64,000 nucleotides of DNA from Pseudomaricurvus alcaniphilus (GCF_011440395.1 NZ_JAAOIX010000011.1:124001-188000); one strand, 5' to 3'. Numbered from the stretch's first letter, positions 1 through 8,989 are shown. Notes: generated by a model not told the origin, from the sequence alone. Numbers and translations: made by a program.

Positions 1-2151
1 CATATCCGGCAAACTAAAGCGCACAAATTTCGACATCAGGTTCCTGATCGGTGCCGCCACCAGCAATATGGCCGGCTTGCCTTTCACCTCCTGCTTCTGG
101 GCCGCCTCGATCAACGAGTACTGCAGCTTCTCCGCCAACGTGGGCTCCAGGAAGCTGGCCTCAGCGCCAGTTTTTTGTGCCTGTTGCAGGGTCTGCAGCA
201 ATAATTGTTCCAGTCCGGCCTCCAGGGTGATAACAGGCACCTCCTGCGCCTGTCCCACGATACTCTGGACGATCTGGCGTGCCAGCGCCGCCCGCGCCAC
301 CGCGATAAGAGCGTCAGTATCTTGACTCTTGGGGGCAGCCGCCAAAGCTTCGGCGATGGTACGCATATCCCGCACCGGCACCTTTTCCAGCAACAATCCT
401 TGCAGAATCTTTAACAGCAGATTGAGAGTGACAGCGCCCGGCACCAGCTCCTCCACCAGTTTGGGGGAACTCTCTTCCAGTTTGTCGAGCAGCTTTTGCA
501 CTTCTTCATGCCCCAGCAGTTCACTGCAGTGCTTCTGCAAGATCTGGTTGATGTGGGTCGCTACCACAGTACTGGCGTCAACCACGGTATAGCCCAGGGT
601 TTGCGCCTTGTCTTTCTTGTCCCGCTCGATCCATACCGCCTCCAGGCCAAAGGCCGGATCGGTGGTCGCGACCCCATCGAGGCTACCGAACACCTGGCCG
701 GGGTTAATGGCCAGCTCCTTTTCCGGATAGACTTCCGCCTCGGCGAGGGTAACTCCCATCAGGCTGATGCGATAACCATTGGGCACCAGGTCGAGGTTGT
801 CGCGGATATGAATGGAGGGAATCAGGAAGCCCAGTTCCTGGGACAGTTTTTTCCGCACTCCCTTGATACGACTCAACAATTCACCGCCCTGGGTTTTGTC
901 CACCATGGGTATGAGCCGATAGCCGACTTCCAGCCCGACCACATCCACCGGTTGCACGTCATCCCAACCCACATCGGCAATTTCCACCGGGCTGGGTCGC
1001 TCGGCATCAACAGTAACCCCCTGCTGGCCCCGTGGCGGCGGGGCGGCCACCGGCACCAGCCCCGAACCCGCCGGTGCTCGCGCTGCCGCCGGAGCTGGCT
1101 GGAGCTGGGCCTGTTCATTCTGGTGTTTGCGATAGTAGAGATACAGCGCCATGCCCGCCGCAACCACCGCCAGGCTCAGAAACGACACGTGGGGCATGCC
1201 GGGCACGGCGCCCATAATAAACAGTACAATTGCAGCTACACCCAGCGCCTTGGGTGAGTCAAACATCTGCCGCATAATCTGGTTGCGCATATCTTCCGAG
1301 CTATTGACCCGGGTAACCATGATCGCTGCCGAAGTGGACAGCAACAGCGACGGAATCTGCGCCACCAGGCCGTCACCGATGGTGAGCAAAATATACTTCT
1401 CCAAGGCGTCCTGGAATTCCAGCTCGTGCTGCACCATACCCACCAGCAGTCCGCCGATAATATTCAGCACCAGGATCAAAATACCGGCGATGGCGTCGCC
1501 GCGCACAAACTTGCTGGCACCGTCCATGGCACCGTAAAAGTCCGCTTCAGAGGCCACATCCTCGCGCCGCGTGCGGGCCTCATCCTGGTCGATAAGGCCG
1601 GCATTCAAGTCGGCGTCGATGGCCATTTGCTTGCCCGGCATGGCATCCAGGGTAAAACGCGCGCTGACTTCCGAGATACGGCCAGCACCCTTGGTAACCA
1701 CTACAAAGTTAATAATCATCAGGATGATAAAAATGATGATACCCACAGCGTAGTTACCGCCGATCACCACTTCGCCAAACGCCTGGATCACCTTGCCGGC
1801 AGCGTCGCCGCCCTCGTGCCCTTCCAGCAACACCACCCGGGTCGAAGCGACATTAAGCGCCAGGCGCAGCAATGTGGCCACCAGCAAAATAGTGGGAAAC
1901 ACCGCGAAATCCAGCGGCCGCAAGGTATAGACACCCACCAATAGCACCACAATAGAGAGGGCAATATTGAAGGAGAAAAACAGGTCCAGCAGAAAGGGTG
2001 GCAGCGGCAGCGTCATCATGCCGAGCAGCATCAACAGCAGCAGCGGCACACCGAGATTACCCTGACCGACACTGCGCACGTGGTTCAGCGCCGTCTTGCG
2101 ATCGATTCCTGCGGCAAATTGTCGAAATTCAGACAGTGATTGGGACGGCAT
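1..2151 (-). CDS. flhA: Flagellar export gate protein FlhA (3' end cut by window edge)
   Basis: FlhA is the large inner-membrane subunit of the flagellar type III export gate; its cytoplasmic domain docks chaperone-substrate complexes. The translation starts MPSQSLSEFRQFAAG at 2151. It has a block of hydrophobic segments over roughly the first 330 residues, with the FlhA signatures LRLALNVASTR and GDAIAGILI. A Pro/Ala-rich linker and the soluble domain follow. 717 codons are present and the frame is still open at base 1, where the sequence resembles the usual FlhA end (APIRNLMSKFVRF), so about 20 residues are missing. It is separated from flhB by a 791-base repeat-rich gap, so it is probably the first gene of its own transcript, with flhF and fleN expected beyond the edge (inference). 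Confidence 0.96.
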   Translation of the reverse strand, partial: MPSQSLSEFRQFAAGIDRKTALNHVRSVGQGNLGVPLLLLMLLGMMTLPLPPFLLDLFFSFNIALSIVVLLVGVYTLRPLDFAVFPTILLVATLLRLALNVASTRVVLLEGHEGGDAAGKVIQAFGEVVIGGNYAVGIIIFIILMIINFVVVTKGAGRISEVSARFTLDAMPGKQMAIDADLNAGLIDQDEARTRREDVASEADFYGAMDGASKFVRGDAIAGILILVLNIIGGLLVGMVQHELEFQDALEKYILLTIGDGLVAQIPSLLLSTSAAIMVTRVNSSEDMRNQIMRQMFDSPKALGVAAIVLFIMGAVPGMPHVSFLSLAVVAAGMALYLYYRKHQNEQAQLQPAPAAARAPAGSGLVPVAAPPPRGQQGVTVDAERPSPVEIADVGWDDVQPVDVVGLEVGYRLIPMVDKTQGGELLSRIKGVRKKLSQELGFLIPSIHIRDNLDLVPNGYRISLMGVTLAEAEVYPEKELAINPGQVFGSLDGVATTDPAFGLEAVWIERDKKDKAQTLGYTVVDASTVVATHINQILQKHCSELLGHEEVQKLLDKLEESSPKLVEELVPGAVTLNLLLKILQGLLLEKVPVRDMRTIAEALAAAPKSQDTDALIAVARAALARQIVQSIVGQAQEVPVITLEAGLEQLLLQTLQQAQKTGAEASFLEPTLAEKLQYSLIEAAQKQEVKGKPAILLVAAPIRNLMSKFVRFSLPDM

Positions 2152-2195
2152 AGGGTTACGGATTCTTGACGGTTTAGGTAGACATAAGCGTCTAT

Positions 2196-2211
2196 CGCAA
2201 GAAGCGTACCT
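2196..2211 (-). promoter_or_regulatory. Possible RpoN (-24/-12) promoter for flhA
   Basis: On the minus strand the 16-mer AGGTACGCTTCTTGCG keeps the GG and GC doublets at the spacing RpoN needs, 45 bases before the flhA start. It differs from TGGCACGNNNNTTGCW at three defined positions, so it is weaker than the other sites in this window. Confidence 0.5.
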
Positions 2212-2335
2212 ATTCTGCAGGCCTCGATAAAATTGTTAGCTTGAGTGGCTGTTTTGCAGGTTATAGCGGTGAAAGTATGTTCTTGGTTTGGTTTGGTTTG
2301 GTGCTGGTGTGTCTGCTTAGGAGATGCTGGCAGAT

Positions 2336-2425
2336 TAACGATTCAGGACTCGCCGTGAATACGTCCATGTAGGCTCGAGTGCGGCATCCATGCCGCACAC
2401 GGTCCTGTATCATTAATCTGCCAGC
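2336..2425. repeat. Hairpin element 1 (shared core, unique arms)
   Basis: A 90-base imperfect palindrome. The outer arms (left GCTGGCAGATTAACGATTCA; right its near-perfect inverse, ending at 2425) enclose a ~58-base core that runs from GACTCGCCGTGAATACGTCC to GCCGCACACGGTC and itself contains the small inverted repeat GCGGCATCCATGCCGC. A core differing at one base lies in reverse orientation at 2807-2866, and a diverged one at 10930-10988, but with entirely different arms. It resembles REP/MITE-type intergenic elements of gammaproteobacteria; no protein is encoded. Confidence 0.8.
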
Positions 2426-2480
2426 CTCTCCCCCCACCTCCCTGCCAACTGGGAGAATTTAAAATGTGGTCCGCAACACC

Positions 2481-2806
2481 CACTCGCACCAACTCATTGT
2501 TGCAGGGAGCTGTTGAAAGTTCGCCAACAACTTTATAAATCCAACTGTGCTCGCCACAGCGAAAAGTTAAAAAAAGAATGCTCTAAAACCACCAGATGGC
2601 AAAAATGCTCGGTGAGAGTCCGGTGGATGGAGGTTGCGGGACTCACTCACACCAACTCATTGTTGCGGGGTGCTGTTGAAAGTTCGCCAGCAACTTTATA
2701 AATCCAACTGTGCTCGCCACAGCGATAAGCTAATAAAGAAATTTTCTTTAAATCTACCAGACGGCGAAAATGTTCGGTGAGAGTCCGGTGGATGGAGGTT
2801 GCGGGA
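2481..2806. repeat. Two tandem ~163-bp direct repeats
   Basis: Copy A (2481-2643) and copy B (2644-2806) align along their length. Both contain ACCAACTCATTGTTGC, CAACTTTATAAATCCAACTG and GAGAGTCCGGTGGATGGAGG. The centre has drifted more than the ends. The copies fill the flhA-flhB gap together with hairpin elements 1 and 2. No coding signal is convincing. Only copy B is followed by a hairpin core, which makes copy A a natural empty-site comparison. Confidence 0.8.
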
Positions 2807-2888
2807 CCGTGTGCGGCATGGATGCCGCACTCGAGCCTACACGGACGTATTCACGGCGAGTCCCGCAAGCTTCGTCCACCGGACTCTC
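2779..2888. repeat. Hairpin element 2 (core inverted relative to element 1)
   Basis: The left arm GAGAGTCCGGTGGATGGAGG plus TTGCGGGAC is the end of tandem copy B. The right arm, from GTCCCGCAAGCTTCGTCCAC to 2888, is its imperfect inverse. Between them is the element 1 core in reverse orientation with a single base difference. The whole forms a ~110-base hairpin 55 bases after the flhB stop, so it could also act as a 3'-end structure for the fliL-flhB transcript (inference). Confidence 0.8.
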
Positions 2889-2942
2889 TTACCCCACACT
2901 CCAACACAGCAACACTCCAATAGCCTCCGCAACAAACAAACA

Positions 2943-4079
2943 TCACACATCAAACTGCATATCCTTGGGCACCTTGATCTTACGAGGATAAGGCGGCCGC
3001 TCGCCCTTGCCACGGCGGTAATTGCGCAACTGGAAGACGTAAGCCAGCACCTGGGCCACCGCCATATACAAACCGGCGGGAATCTCCTGATCCACCTCTG
3101 TGGTGTGGTAGATGGCCCGCGCCAACACCGGTGACTCCATAATCTGGATATCGTTGGCCTTCGCCACCTCACGAATTTTAAGGGCGAAAAAGTCCGCTCC
3201 CTTGGCTACCACAATTGGCGTATTCATATTGTCAGGATCGTACTTGACCGCCACAGAAAAGTGGGTCGGGTTGGTGATCACCACATCCGCTTCTGGCACC
3301 GCCGCCAATTGCCGGTTGTTGGCCATCTCCCGCTGCAACTGGCGAATGCGGCCCTTGACCTCCGGCTTGCCCTCGCTGTCTTTCATTTCATCCTTGATGT
3401 CCTGGCGCGACATCTTCAGCTTGCGCGAGTTATCCCAAATCTGGAACGGCACATCCAGCAACACGATAAACATCGTAATTGCTGCGAGGGCAATGGCCGC
3501 CCAACCGGCAATCAGCATCGAATCCACGATCGCCGGTTTCACCGCCTGGCGGGCGAGATCGAGCATATCTTGCTGCATCATTTTTAGCAGCACAATGGCG
3601 AGACTGAGAATCAGGATCACCTTGCCCAGGGCCTTGACCAGCTCCATCAAAGCCTTGACCCCGAACATGCGTTTCAGGCCTTCCATCGGGTTCATACGAC
3701 TGGCCTTGGGCGCCATGGCCTTGGTGCTCCAGAGCCAGCCGCCCAGGGCGATGGGGCCGAGAATAGACACCACCACCAGAATCACAAACAGCGGCACCAG
3801 CGACCAGAGTGCGTCGCCGAAAGAGTGGGTTAAATGGCGAATCATATAGGAGGGATCGAACATCGCCTCCCGCTCCAGCACGAAGTTAAAGCGAATGATG
3901 TCCAGCAAGCGCTGCGACATATAGGGACCCAGGGTAAACAGGCCGATTGTACCGCCGAGCAGGATGGCTGAAGTGGTCAGTTCCCGCGACCGGGGAACCT
4001 GCCCGTCCTCACGGGCCTTGTCGATGCGTTTCTGGGTGGGCTCTTCTGTTTTTTCCTGACTGCTGTCTTCTTCGGCCAT
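2943..4079 (-). CDS. flhB: Flagellar export switch protein FlhB
   Basis: FlhB sits in the export gate and switches the secretion apparatus from rod/hook substrates to filament substrates after autocleavage. The 378-residue product has the usual basic N-terminus with EKTEEPTQKRIDKAREDGQV, about four membrane segments between residues 33 and 215, and a cytoplasmic domain carrying the self-cleavage site NPTH at residues 270-273, the same place as in Salmonella FlhB. Its ATG overlaps the fliR stop codon by one base (TAATG), so translation is probably coupled. It is the last gene of the fliLMNOPQR-flhB run. Confidence 0.97.
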   Translation of the reverse strand: MAEEDSSQEKTEEPTQKRIDKAREDGQVPRSRELTTSAILLGGTIGLFTLGPYMSQRLLDIIRFNFVLEREAMFDPSYMIRHLTHSFGDALWSLVPLFVILVVVSILGPIALGGWLWSTKAMAPKASRMNPMEGLKRMFGVKALMELVKALGKVILILSLAIVLLKMMQQDMLDLARQAVKPAIVDSMLIAGWAAIALAAITMFIVLLDVPFQIWDNSRKLKMSRQDIKDEMKDSEGKPEVKGRIRQLQREMANNRQLAAVPEADVVITNPTHFSVAVKYDPDNMNTPIVVAKGADFFALKIREVAKANDIQIMESPVLARAIYHTTEVDQEIPAGLYMAVAQVLAYVFQLRNYRRGKGERPPYPRKIKVPKDMQFDV

Positions 4080-4858
4080 TATGGCATCCTCAGGAAATTG
4101 CTGAGGGCAGCAAAGCCCTCGCCCATATACAATTCATAGCTGGGTAAAAAACTGCTCATGCTGAACCAGATCAAGACCAGGCCGAAAATCAGGGTGATGG
4201 GAAAACCGACCGCAAACACGTTCATTTGCGGCGCCGCCCGGCTCATCACACCAAAGGCGATATTGACCACCAGCAGTGACGTCAATACCGGCATGGCCAC
4301 CAGCAGCGCGCGGCTAAACAGCCAGCTGCCACTGTTTGCCACCGCCAGGAAAACTTCAATGTGCAAGCCCTGCTCGGAAATCGGTATGGTGATAAAGCTT
4401 TCCACAATCAGGCGGATCACCAGCAAATGGCCGTTGAGGCTGAGAAACAACAAGGTTGCCAGAATCAGGTAGTACTGCGATACCACCGTGACGTTGACGC
4501 CGTTGGCCGGATCGTTCATGGAGGCAAAACCAAGGCCCATTTTCATGGCCATAAACTGCCCGGCCAGGACGAAGATTTGAAACAGCACCTGCAAGAAAAA
4601 GCCGATGGTGAGGCCAATCAGCACTTGCTGGACAATAATCACCAGGCTCTGCATGGACAGGGGCGGCACACTGGGCAGGGGTGGCAACAACGGCACCACC
4701 ACCAGGGTGATAAAAAACGCCAGCACCACCCTGACCCGCGCCGTGACCACCCGGGTGCCGATAATTGGCATGGCCATCAGCAGGCCCGATATGCGGAACA
4801 GCGGCCACAGATAGCGACCGACAAATTCCGTTATTTGGGTATCGGTCAGGTAAAACAC
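4079..4858 (-). CDS. fliR: Flagellar export gate protein FliR
   Basis: FliR forms the export channel core with FliP and FliQ. The 259-residue protein is almost wholly hydrophobic, with about six helices and the family features FRISGLLMAMPIIGTR near the N-terminus and FVLAGQFMAMKMGLGFASM near the middle. Length matches the family. It starts 7 bases after the fliQ stop and overlaps the flhB start by one base, as expected within a single export-gate operon. Nothing unusual was seen. Confidence 0.96.
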   Translation of the reverse strand: MFYLTDTQITEFVGRYLWPLFRISGLLMAMPIIGTRVVTARVRVVLAFFITLVVVPLLPPLPSVPPLSMQSLVIIVQQVLIGLTIGFFLQVLFQIFVLAGQFMAMKMGLGFASMNDPANGVNVTVVSQYYLILATLLFLSLNGHLLVIRLIVESFITIPISEQGLHIEVFLAVANSGSWLFSRALLVAMPVLTSLLVVNIAFGVMSRAAPQMNVFAVGFPITLIFGLVLIWFSMSSFLPSYELYMGEGFAALSNFLRMP

Positions 4859-4865
4859 GACTCAG

Positions 4866-5135
4866 CTAACCGATGAGCTGCGGGATGCGGCTGATCAGGC
4901 CGATAAACAGATCCATAAATTGCTGCAGCAGCCAGGCACCGGCAAACATAATGGTGCCCAGGGTAATCAACAGGCGCGGCAAAAAACTCAGGGTCTGCTC
5001 GTTAATCTGGGTGGCGGCCTGGAACATACTCACCAGGAGACCCACCGCCAAACTGGGGCCAACAATCAGCGCCACCATGGTTACGGTCAGGTAGAACGCC
5101 GCACCCAGCAAGTCCATTACTACTTCCGGTGTCAT
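4866..5135 (-). CDS. fliQ: Flagellar export gate protein FliQ
   Basis: A small, 89-residue, two-helix membrane protein of the FliPQR export channel. It begins MTPEVVMDLLGAAFYLTVTM and keeps the conserved stretch GLLVSMFQAATQINEQTLSF between the two hydrophobic segments. Size is exactly that expected (about 89 residues). It lies between fliP (27-base gap) and fliR (7-base gap). Confidence 0.96.
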   Translation of the reverse strand: MTPEVVMDLLGAAFYLTVTMVALIVGPSLAVGLLVSMFQAATQINEQTLSFLPRLLITLGTIMFAGAWLLQQFMDLFIGLISRIPQLIG

Positions 5136-5162
5136 AATCGCCCCGCTATATTGATCGTGTCG

Positions 5163-6020
5163 CTATCCATAACTGGCCGCCAGCGTACCAATAATGAGGC
5201 CCCAGCCGTCGACCAGCACAAACAGCATAATTTTAAAGGGCAGGGAAATAATCAGTGGCGACAACATCATCATTCCCATAGCCATGAGTACACTGGCCAC
5301 CACGATATCAATTACCAGGAAGGGAATAAAAATAATAAAGCCGATTTGAAACGCTGTTTTCAGCTCCGACATCACAAACGCCGGCACCAGGATATTCATC
5401 GGTACCGACTCGGGGTCGGGGATATCCCGGCGGTCGGCGATCTCCATAAACAAGCCGATATCGGTCTCCCGGGTTTGCGCCAACATAAAACTGTGAAACG
5501 GCTTGATGGCGGCATCGAAGGCGTCCCGGGCGTTCATTTGCTCGGCTATATAAGGCTGCAGCGCCTGTTCGTTTACCCGTTCAAACACGGGCGCCATAAT
5601 AAAAAACGTCAAAAACAGAGTGAGACCAATCAGTATCTGGTTGGATGGCGATTGCTGTAAACCCAAAGCCTGGCGCAAAATCGCGAAGACGATAATGATG
5701 CGGGTAAACGAAGTCATCATCATCAACAGCGCCGGCAACAGCGACAGCGCCGTCATTATCGCCAGGATTTGCAGGGTAACCGTATAATCCTGGCTGCCAT
5801 CGGCATTGGTCTGCACGGTCACAGCGGGCAACCCGGGAATACCTTTGATGGCTGCGGGCATACTGGCCTGGCTGGCGGCTGCGGGATCGGCCACTTGCGC
5901 CAGCGCCGCCGCCGGCGACCACAGGGCCGCGACCAGCAGGCACAGCAGCAAACCGGTACGGAGCGGGCAAATGGCGGCGATTGTTGCGCCCAACCTGGAG
6001 CTCAATGACCGGATCATCAA
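5163..6020 (-). CDS. fliP: Flagellar export gate protein FliP
   Basis: FliP builds the export channel pentamer at the centre of the basal body. The 285-residue precursor has a long cleavable-type signal sequence (basic start, hydrophobic residues about 22-38, AALAQ near 41), followed by [20 protein letters not shown], the FliP signature. The C-terminus carries [17 protein letters not shown]. The start overlaps the fliO stop by four bases, supporting coupled translation. Length is slightly above the usual ~250 because of the long leader. Confidence 0.96.
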   Translation of the reverse strand: MMIRSLSSRLGATIAAICPLRTGLLLCLLVAALWSPAAALAQVADPAAASQASMPAAIKGIPGLPAVTVQTNADGSQDYTVTLQILAIMTALSLLPALLMMMTSFTRIIIVFAILRQALGLQQSPSNQILIGLTLFLTFFIMAPVFERVNEQALQPYIAEQMNARDAFDAAIKPFHSFMLAQTRETDIGLFMEIADRRDIPDPESVPMNILVPAFVMSELKTAFQIGFIIFIPFLVIDIVVASVLMAMGMMMLSPLIISLPFKIMLFVLVDGWGLIIGTLAASYG

Positions 6021-6505
6021 TTTTTTTCCGACCGATTCGGCATCATGGCTTTGAGCTTGGCGGCAAAGTCTCCGGGCGCTGGTGTTTCCCGGGGGCTGAT
6101 CACCGGCTCAGCGAAGGTGTGCAGGGTATTAATGGAATTGGGCGTGATACCCAGCAGCAACTGCTGGTCGCCCACCTGGATCAAGGCAACTTTCTCCCGC
6201 GTGCCCAGCGACAAGCTGGCAAGAATCTTCATACTCTGGTGGGCACCACCGAGGCCGCCCTGCCCCACGCGCCGGAGCAGCCAGCCCATCGCGACAATCA
6301 ACCCGAGCACCACCAGCAAGCCGATCAGCACCTGGGCCAGGTAGGCACCCTGGGCCGGCACGGCCGAGCTGGCCGTGGCCGCGGCTTTGGCAGCGGACTC
6401 GGCTTTGGCAGCGGACTCGGCCCAGGCCAGTGTCGGGATCAAACCCGATACCGCGATCAAAACCGGTAGCGCCTGGGGCATGGCAGCTCTTGTGGGCAAA
6501 GACAT
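6017..6505 (-). CDS. fliO: Flagellar biosynthesis protein FliO
   Basis: FliO helps assemble the FliP ring and is not kept in the final structure. The 162-residue product has an N-terminal hydrophobic/signal-like stretch, a short Ala-rich repeat (two ESAAKA units near residues 30-42), one membrane helix around residues 57-75 and a small cytoplasmic domain with [15 protein letters not shown], typical of FliO. This family is poorly conserved, so context (between fliN and fliP, overlapping fliP by four bases) carries much of the call. Confidence 0.9.
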   Translation of the reverse strand: MSLPTRAAMPQALPVLIAVSGLIPTLAWAESAAKAESAAKAAATASSAVPAQGAYLAQVLIGLLVVLGLIVAMGWLLRRVGQGGLGGAHQSMKILASLSLGTREKVALIQVGDQQLLLGITPNSINTLHTFAEPVISPRETPAPGDFAAKLKAMMPNRSEKN

Positions 6506-6512
6506 AGCGTAT

Positions 6513-6950
6513 TTACCGCAAGCGCTTGATGCGTTCCGACGGACTGATGACGTCGGTCATGCGAATACCGAACTTCTCATTGACCACCACCACTTCACCG
6601 TGGGCGATCAAGGTGCCGTTGACCAGCACGTCCAGCGGTTCACCGGCGAGCCGGTCCAGTTCGATCACCGAGCCCTGGTTTAACTGCAGCAGGTTGCGAA
6701 TACTGATGGAGGTGGCACCCACTTCCATGGATATTTTTACCGGAATATCCAGGATCACATCCAGGTCCGGATTCGTCTTCGCGTTTTTTGATCCTTCGTC
6801 TATCAATTCATCCAGCTCCACAGGGTTGGCAGACGGCGACTTGCGCGCCCCGCCCTCTTTTTTTGATTCTTCCAGCGCCGCGGACCACTCTTCAGCTAAT
6901 GCGTCCTGATCGGTTTTGCTGTCTTTGTCCAGTTGCATATCGTCACTCAT
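6513..6950 (-). CDS. fliN: Flagellar motor switch protein FliN
   Basis: FliN is a C-ring component that works with FliM and FliG in rotation switching and offers a docking site for the export ATPase complex. The 145-residue protein has a charged, variable N-terminal half and a C-terminal SpoA domain with LDVILDIPVKISMEVG, LNQGSVIELDRLAGEPLDV and the end GIRMTDVISPSERIKRL. The start overlaps the fliM stop by four bases. Confidence 0.97.
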   Translation of the reverse strand: MSDDMQLDKDSKTDQDALAEEWSAALEESKKEGGARKSPSANPVELDELIDEGSKNAKTNPDLDVILDIPVKISMEVGATSISIRNLLQLNQGSVIELDRLAGEPLDVLVNGTLIAHGEVVVVNEKFGIRMTDVISPSERIKRLR

Positions 6951-7963
6951 TTTTTAGCTTCCTCCGCCTTGGGCTTGAACGACACCGACTTGTTCTGCAC
7001 CGAGCTGCGATCAATAACCTCTTTCACTTTAAAGGCGAGGTTATCGTTTGACTGGCCCAACTGGATGCGAAACATGGGGATTTTGTTGGCCGTTACCACC
7101 TGCAGCTCCGGCATTTCAATCGGCACCACATCGCCGACTTTCAGGTCGGCTACATCGCGCAGGGTAATTTCCCGGCTGGCAATTTCACATTCAAGGTCGA
7201 CCTTGGCTTCCATAATGTCATTGCGCAAAGCCGATACCCAGCGGTCATCGCGATCGTCGGAATCGGATTGCAAGCCGGAATCCAGGATTTCCCGCATGGG
7301 TTCAATCATCGAATAGGGCATGGTGATGTGCAGGTCGCCACCACCGCCATCCAGCTCCACATGAAACGTGCTGACCACCACCACTTCACTGGGGCTGACA
7401 ATATTCGCCATGGACGGATTGACTTCGGAATGAACAAACTCGAAATCAATTGGCAACACCGGCCGCCAGGCTTCCTTTAAATCCACAAAAGCCCGGTCCA
7501 GCACCATCTGCACGACCCGCAGCTCAGTGGGGGTAAACTCCCGGCCTTCAATTTTGGCGTAGCGGCCATCGCCACCAAAAAAGTTATCCACCAGTTTGAA
7601 TACCAGCTTGGCATCCAGGATAAACAGAGCAGTGCCGCGCAGCGGCCGAAATTTGACCAGGTTGAGGCTGGTAGGCACGTACAGGGTGTGCACATACTCG
7701 CCAAACTTTTGAATCTGGACACCGCCCACCGACACATCGGCGGCGCGTCGTAACAGATTGAACATGCTGACCCGGGTATAGCGCGCAAAACGCTCGTTGA
7801 TCATTTCCAGAGTCGGCATGCGACCGCGAACAATGCGGTCCTGGCTGGTCAGGTCGTAACCGTTGATCGAGCCGGGACTGGCATCGCTTTCGGTTTCTAT
7901 ATCGCCGTCATCAACCCCGTGTAACAGCGCATCGATTTCATCCTGGGATAACAGATCCTGCAT
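6947..7963 (-). CDS. fliM: Flagellar motor switch protein FliM
   Basis: FliM forms the middle of the C-ring and binds phosphorylated CheY. The 338-residue product begins MQDLLSQDEIDALLHGV, the CheY-binding peptide. It continues with the CheC-like middle domain (LVFKLVDNFFGG) and ends in a SpoA domain (LKVGDVVPIEMPELQVV). Length is normal. It follows fliL by 40 bases and overlaps fliN by four. Confidence 0.97.
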   Translation of the reverse strand: MQDLLSQDEIDALLHGVDDGDIETESDASPGSINGYDLTSQDRIVRGRMPTLEMINERFARYTRVSMFNLLRRAADVSVGGVQIQKFGEYVHTLYVPTSLNLVKFRPLRGTALFILDAKLVFKLVDNFFGGDGRYAKIEGREFTPTELRVVQMVLDRAFVDLKEAWRPVLPIDFEFVHSEVNPSMANIVSPSEVVVVSTFHVELDGGGGDLHITMPYSMIEPMREILDSGLQSDSDDRDDRWVSALRNDIMEAKVDLECEIASREITLRDVADLKVGDVVPIEMPELQVVTANKIPMFRIQLGQSNDNLAFKVKEVIDRSSVQNKSVSFKPKAEEAKK

Positions 7964-8003
7964 ATTATTGCCCCGTCCTGTGAGCCGGCCGCTGCCCGGT
8001 CAC

Positions 8004-8525
8004 TTATTGCATCACCAAATTGGTAAACAGCAGTTGCTCTACCCCGGGTTCACCAATTTCCTGCTCCAGCAGGCGCTGCACTTCCGCCAGCGCTTGCTGG
8101 CGCAGCAGCTCCTTGCCCTCGGCGGTTTGCAGTTCGGTGTAATCCTGGGCGCTGAACAACATCAGCAAGCCGTGTTGCAGCATCATGCTGTGCTCTTCAA
8201 TGGCCGTTACCACTTTGAAATCGCGCACCAGCAGACTCACTTCCGCCTGCAAAAAGCGCTGCTTACCGCGGGCATTGAAGTTGACAATGATGGTGGGTTT
8301 GAGGGGGAAATAGATAGCGGAGGATTTGGCTTTGGCCGCCGGTTCTGCCACTGCGGCTTCCGGCGCGGCAGCGGCATCCCCTGCCCCCTGGTCGCCACCG
8401 AGGAATTTGGTCGCCAGCAGTGTGCCGCCCACGGATGCACCGATCAGCACCAGGGCGATAACAACAATGAGAATGAGTTTCTTTTTACCACCGGACCCGG
8501 CGGCCTGTTCGTCTGCTTCTGCCAT
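8004..8525 (-). CDS. fliL: Flagellar basal-body protein FliL
   Basis: FliL is a single-pass inner-membrane protein that associates with the stator ring. Start chosen at the ATG at 8525 (MAEADEQ), giving 173 residues: a short cytoplasmic tail with KKK, one membrane helix (about residues 17-38), an Ala-rich linker and a periplasmic domain ending LLFTNLVMQ. An upstream TTG at 8567 is in frame, but it would overlap a strong RpoN promoter at 8563-8578, so it is rejected. This is the first gene of the fliLMNOPQR-flhB operon. Confidence 0.93.
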   Translation of the reverse strand: MAEADEQAAGSGGKKKLILIVVIALVLIGASVGGTLLATKFLGGDQGAGDAAAAPEAAVAEPAAKAKSSAIYFPLKPTIIVNFNARGKQRFLQAEVSLLVRDFKVVTAIEEHSMMLQHGLLMLFSAQDYTELQTAEGKELLRQQALAEVQRLLEQEIGEPGVEQLLFTNLVMQ

Positions 8526-8562
8526 GTCAAAAAACCGTCTATCAATGAATAAAGTGGATGTG

Positions 8563-8578
8563 AGCAAGAGCCATGCCA
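8563..8578 (-). promoter_or_regulatory. RpoN promoter for the fliL operon
   Basis: The minus strand reads TGGCATGGCTCTTGCT, matching TGGCACGNNNNTTGCW except at positions 6 and, by choice, 7. Transcription would begin near 8551, about 26 bases before the fliL ATG. The homologous Pseudomonas operon is also RpoN- and FleQ-dependent. Confidence 0.8.
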
Positions 8579-8764
8579 GTAACTCAACAGGCTCCTGCCG
8601 TGGGGCGGCGCGAACAGCCAGCGTTTAAGCCCTGAAGCTCTGCAGCCCTTACGCCCTTAAGCCCTTACGCATTGATAGTAGACGGTTTTATGACAAACGC
8701 CGGTTCTGGACCGGAGTTCAGCGCAGATATGCTGGCGTATACGAATGCGGATGTGGTCCGCAAG

Positions 8765-8989
8765 TCAGCGCTCCTGGAACCCGGGCGCCAAGAGCTTGGC
8801 GGCCCGGAATTGCAGACTTGGTTGTTGCGCTGATTGTTGCGCTGGTTGTTGCGCTGATTGTTGCGCTGGTTGTTGAGCTGGTTGTTGAGCCGGTTGATTA
8901 ACCAGCAAACAACCCAGGTTTGAGCGCAGTCTTGCCGGGCAAATACACGCCCGGCAAGGGTTACTTGAATGACAGGCCGCCACTAGCAA
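8765..8989 (-). CDS. Doubtful small ORF with PAQQ/SAQQ repeats
   Basis: A 74-codon open frame between fliK and the fliL promoter. Its middle encodes six to seven PAQQ or SAQQ units, and the start region is Cys-rich. No ribosome binding site or family is recognised. The open frame may simply follow from the 12-base tandem repeat beneath it (8821-8896), whose period is a multiple of three. Listed so that the stretch is described; it is probably not a real gene. Confidence 0.2.
   Translation of the reverse strand: MLVAACHSSNPCRACICPARLRSNLGCLLVNQPAQQPAQQPAQQSAQQPAQQSAQQPSLQFRAAKLLAPGFQER
8821..8896. repeat. 12-bp tandem repeat, about six units
   Basis: Units alternate between GTTGTTGCGCTG and ATTGTTGCGCTG, then drift to GTTGTTGAGCTG. 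The repeat lies in the fliK-fliL gap. A looser run of AGCCCTTACGCC-like units sits nearby at about 8627-8670. Confidence 0.8.

Noticed and set aside
2481-2888. CRISPR array or integron attC array
   Set aside because: Only two long tandem copies, no short regular repeat-spacer pattern, and no cas or integrase gene.
8526-8567. TTG start adding 14 residues to FliL
   Set aside because: It overlaps the strong RpoN promoter at 8563-8578, so it would lie upstream of the transcript start.
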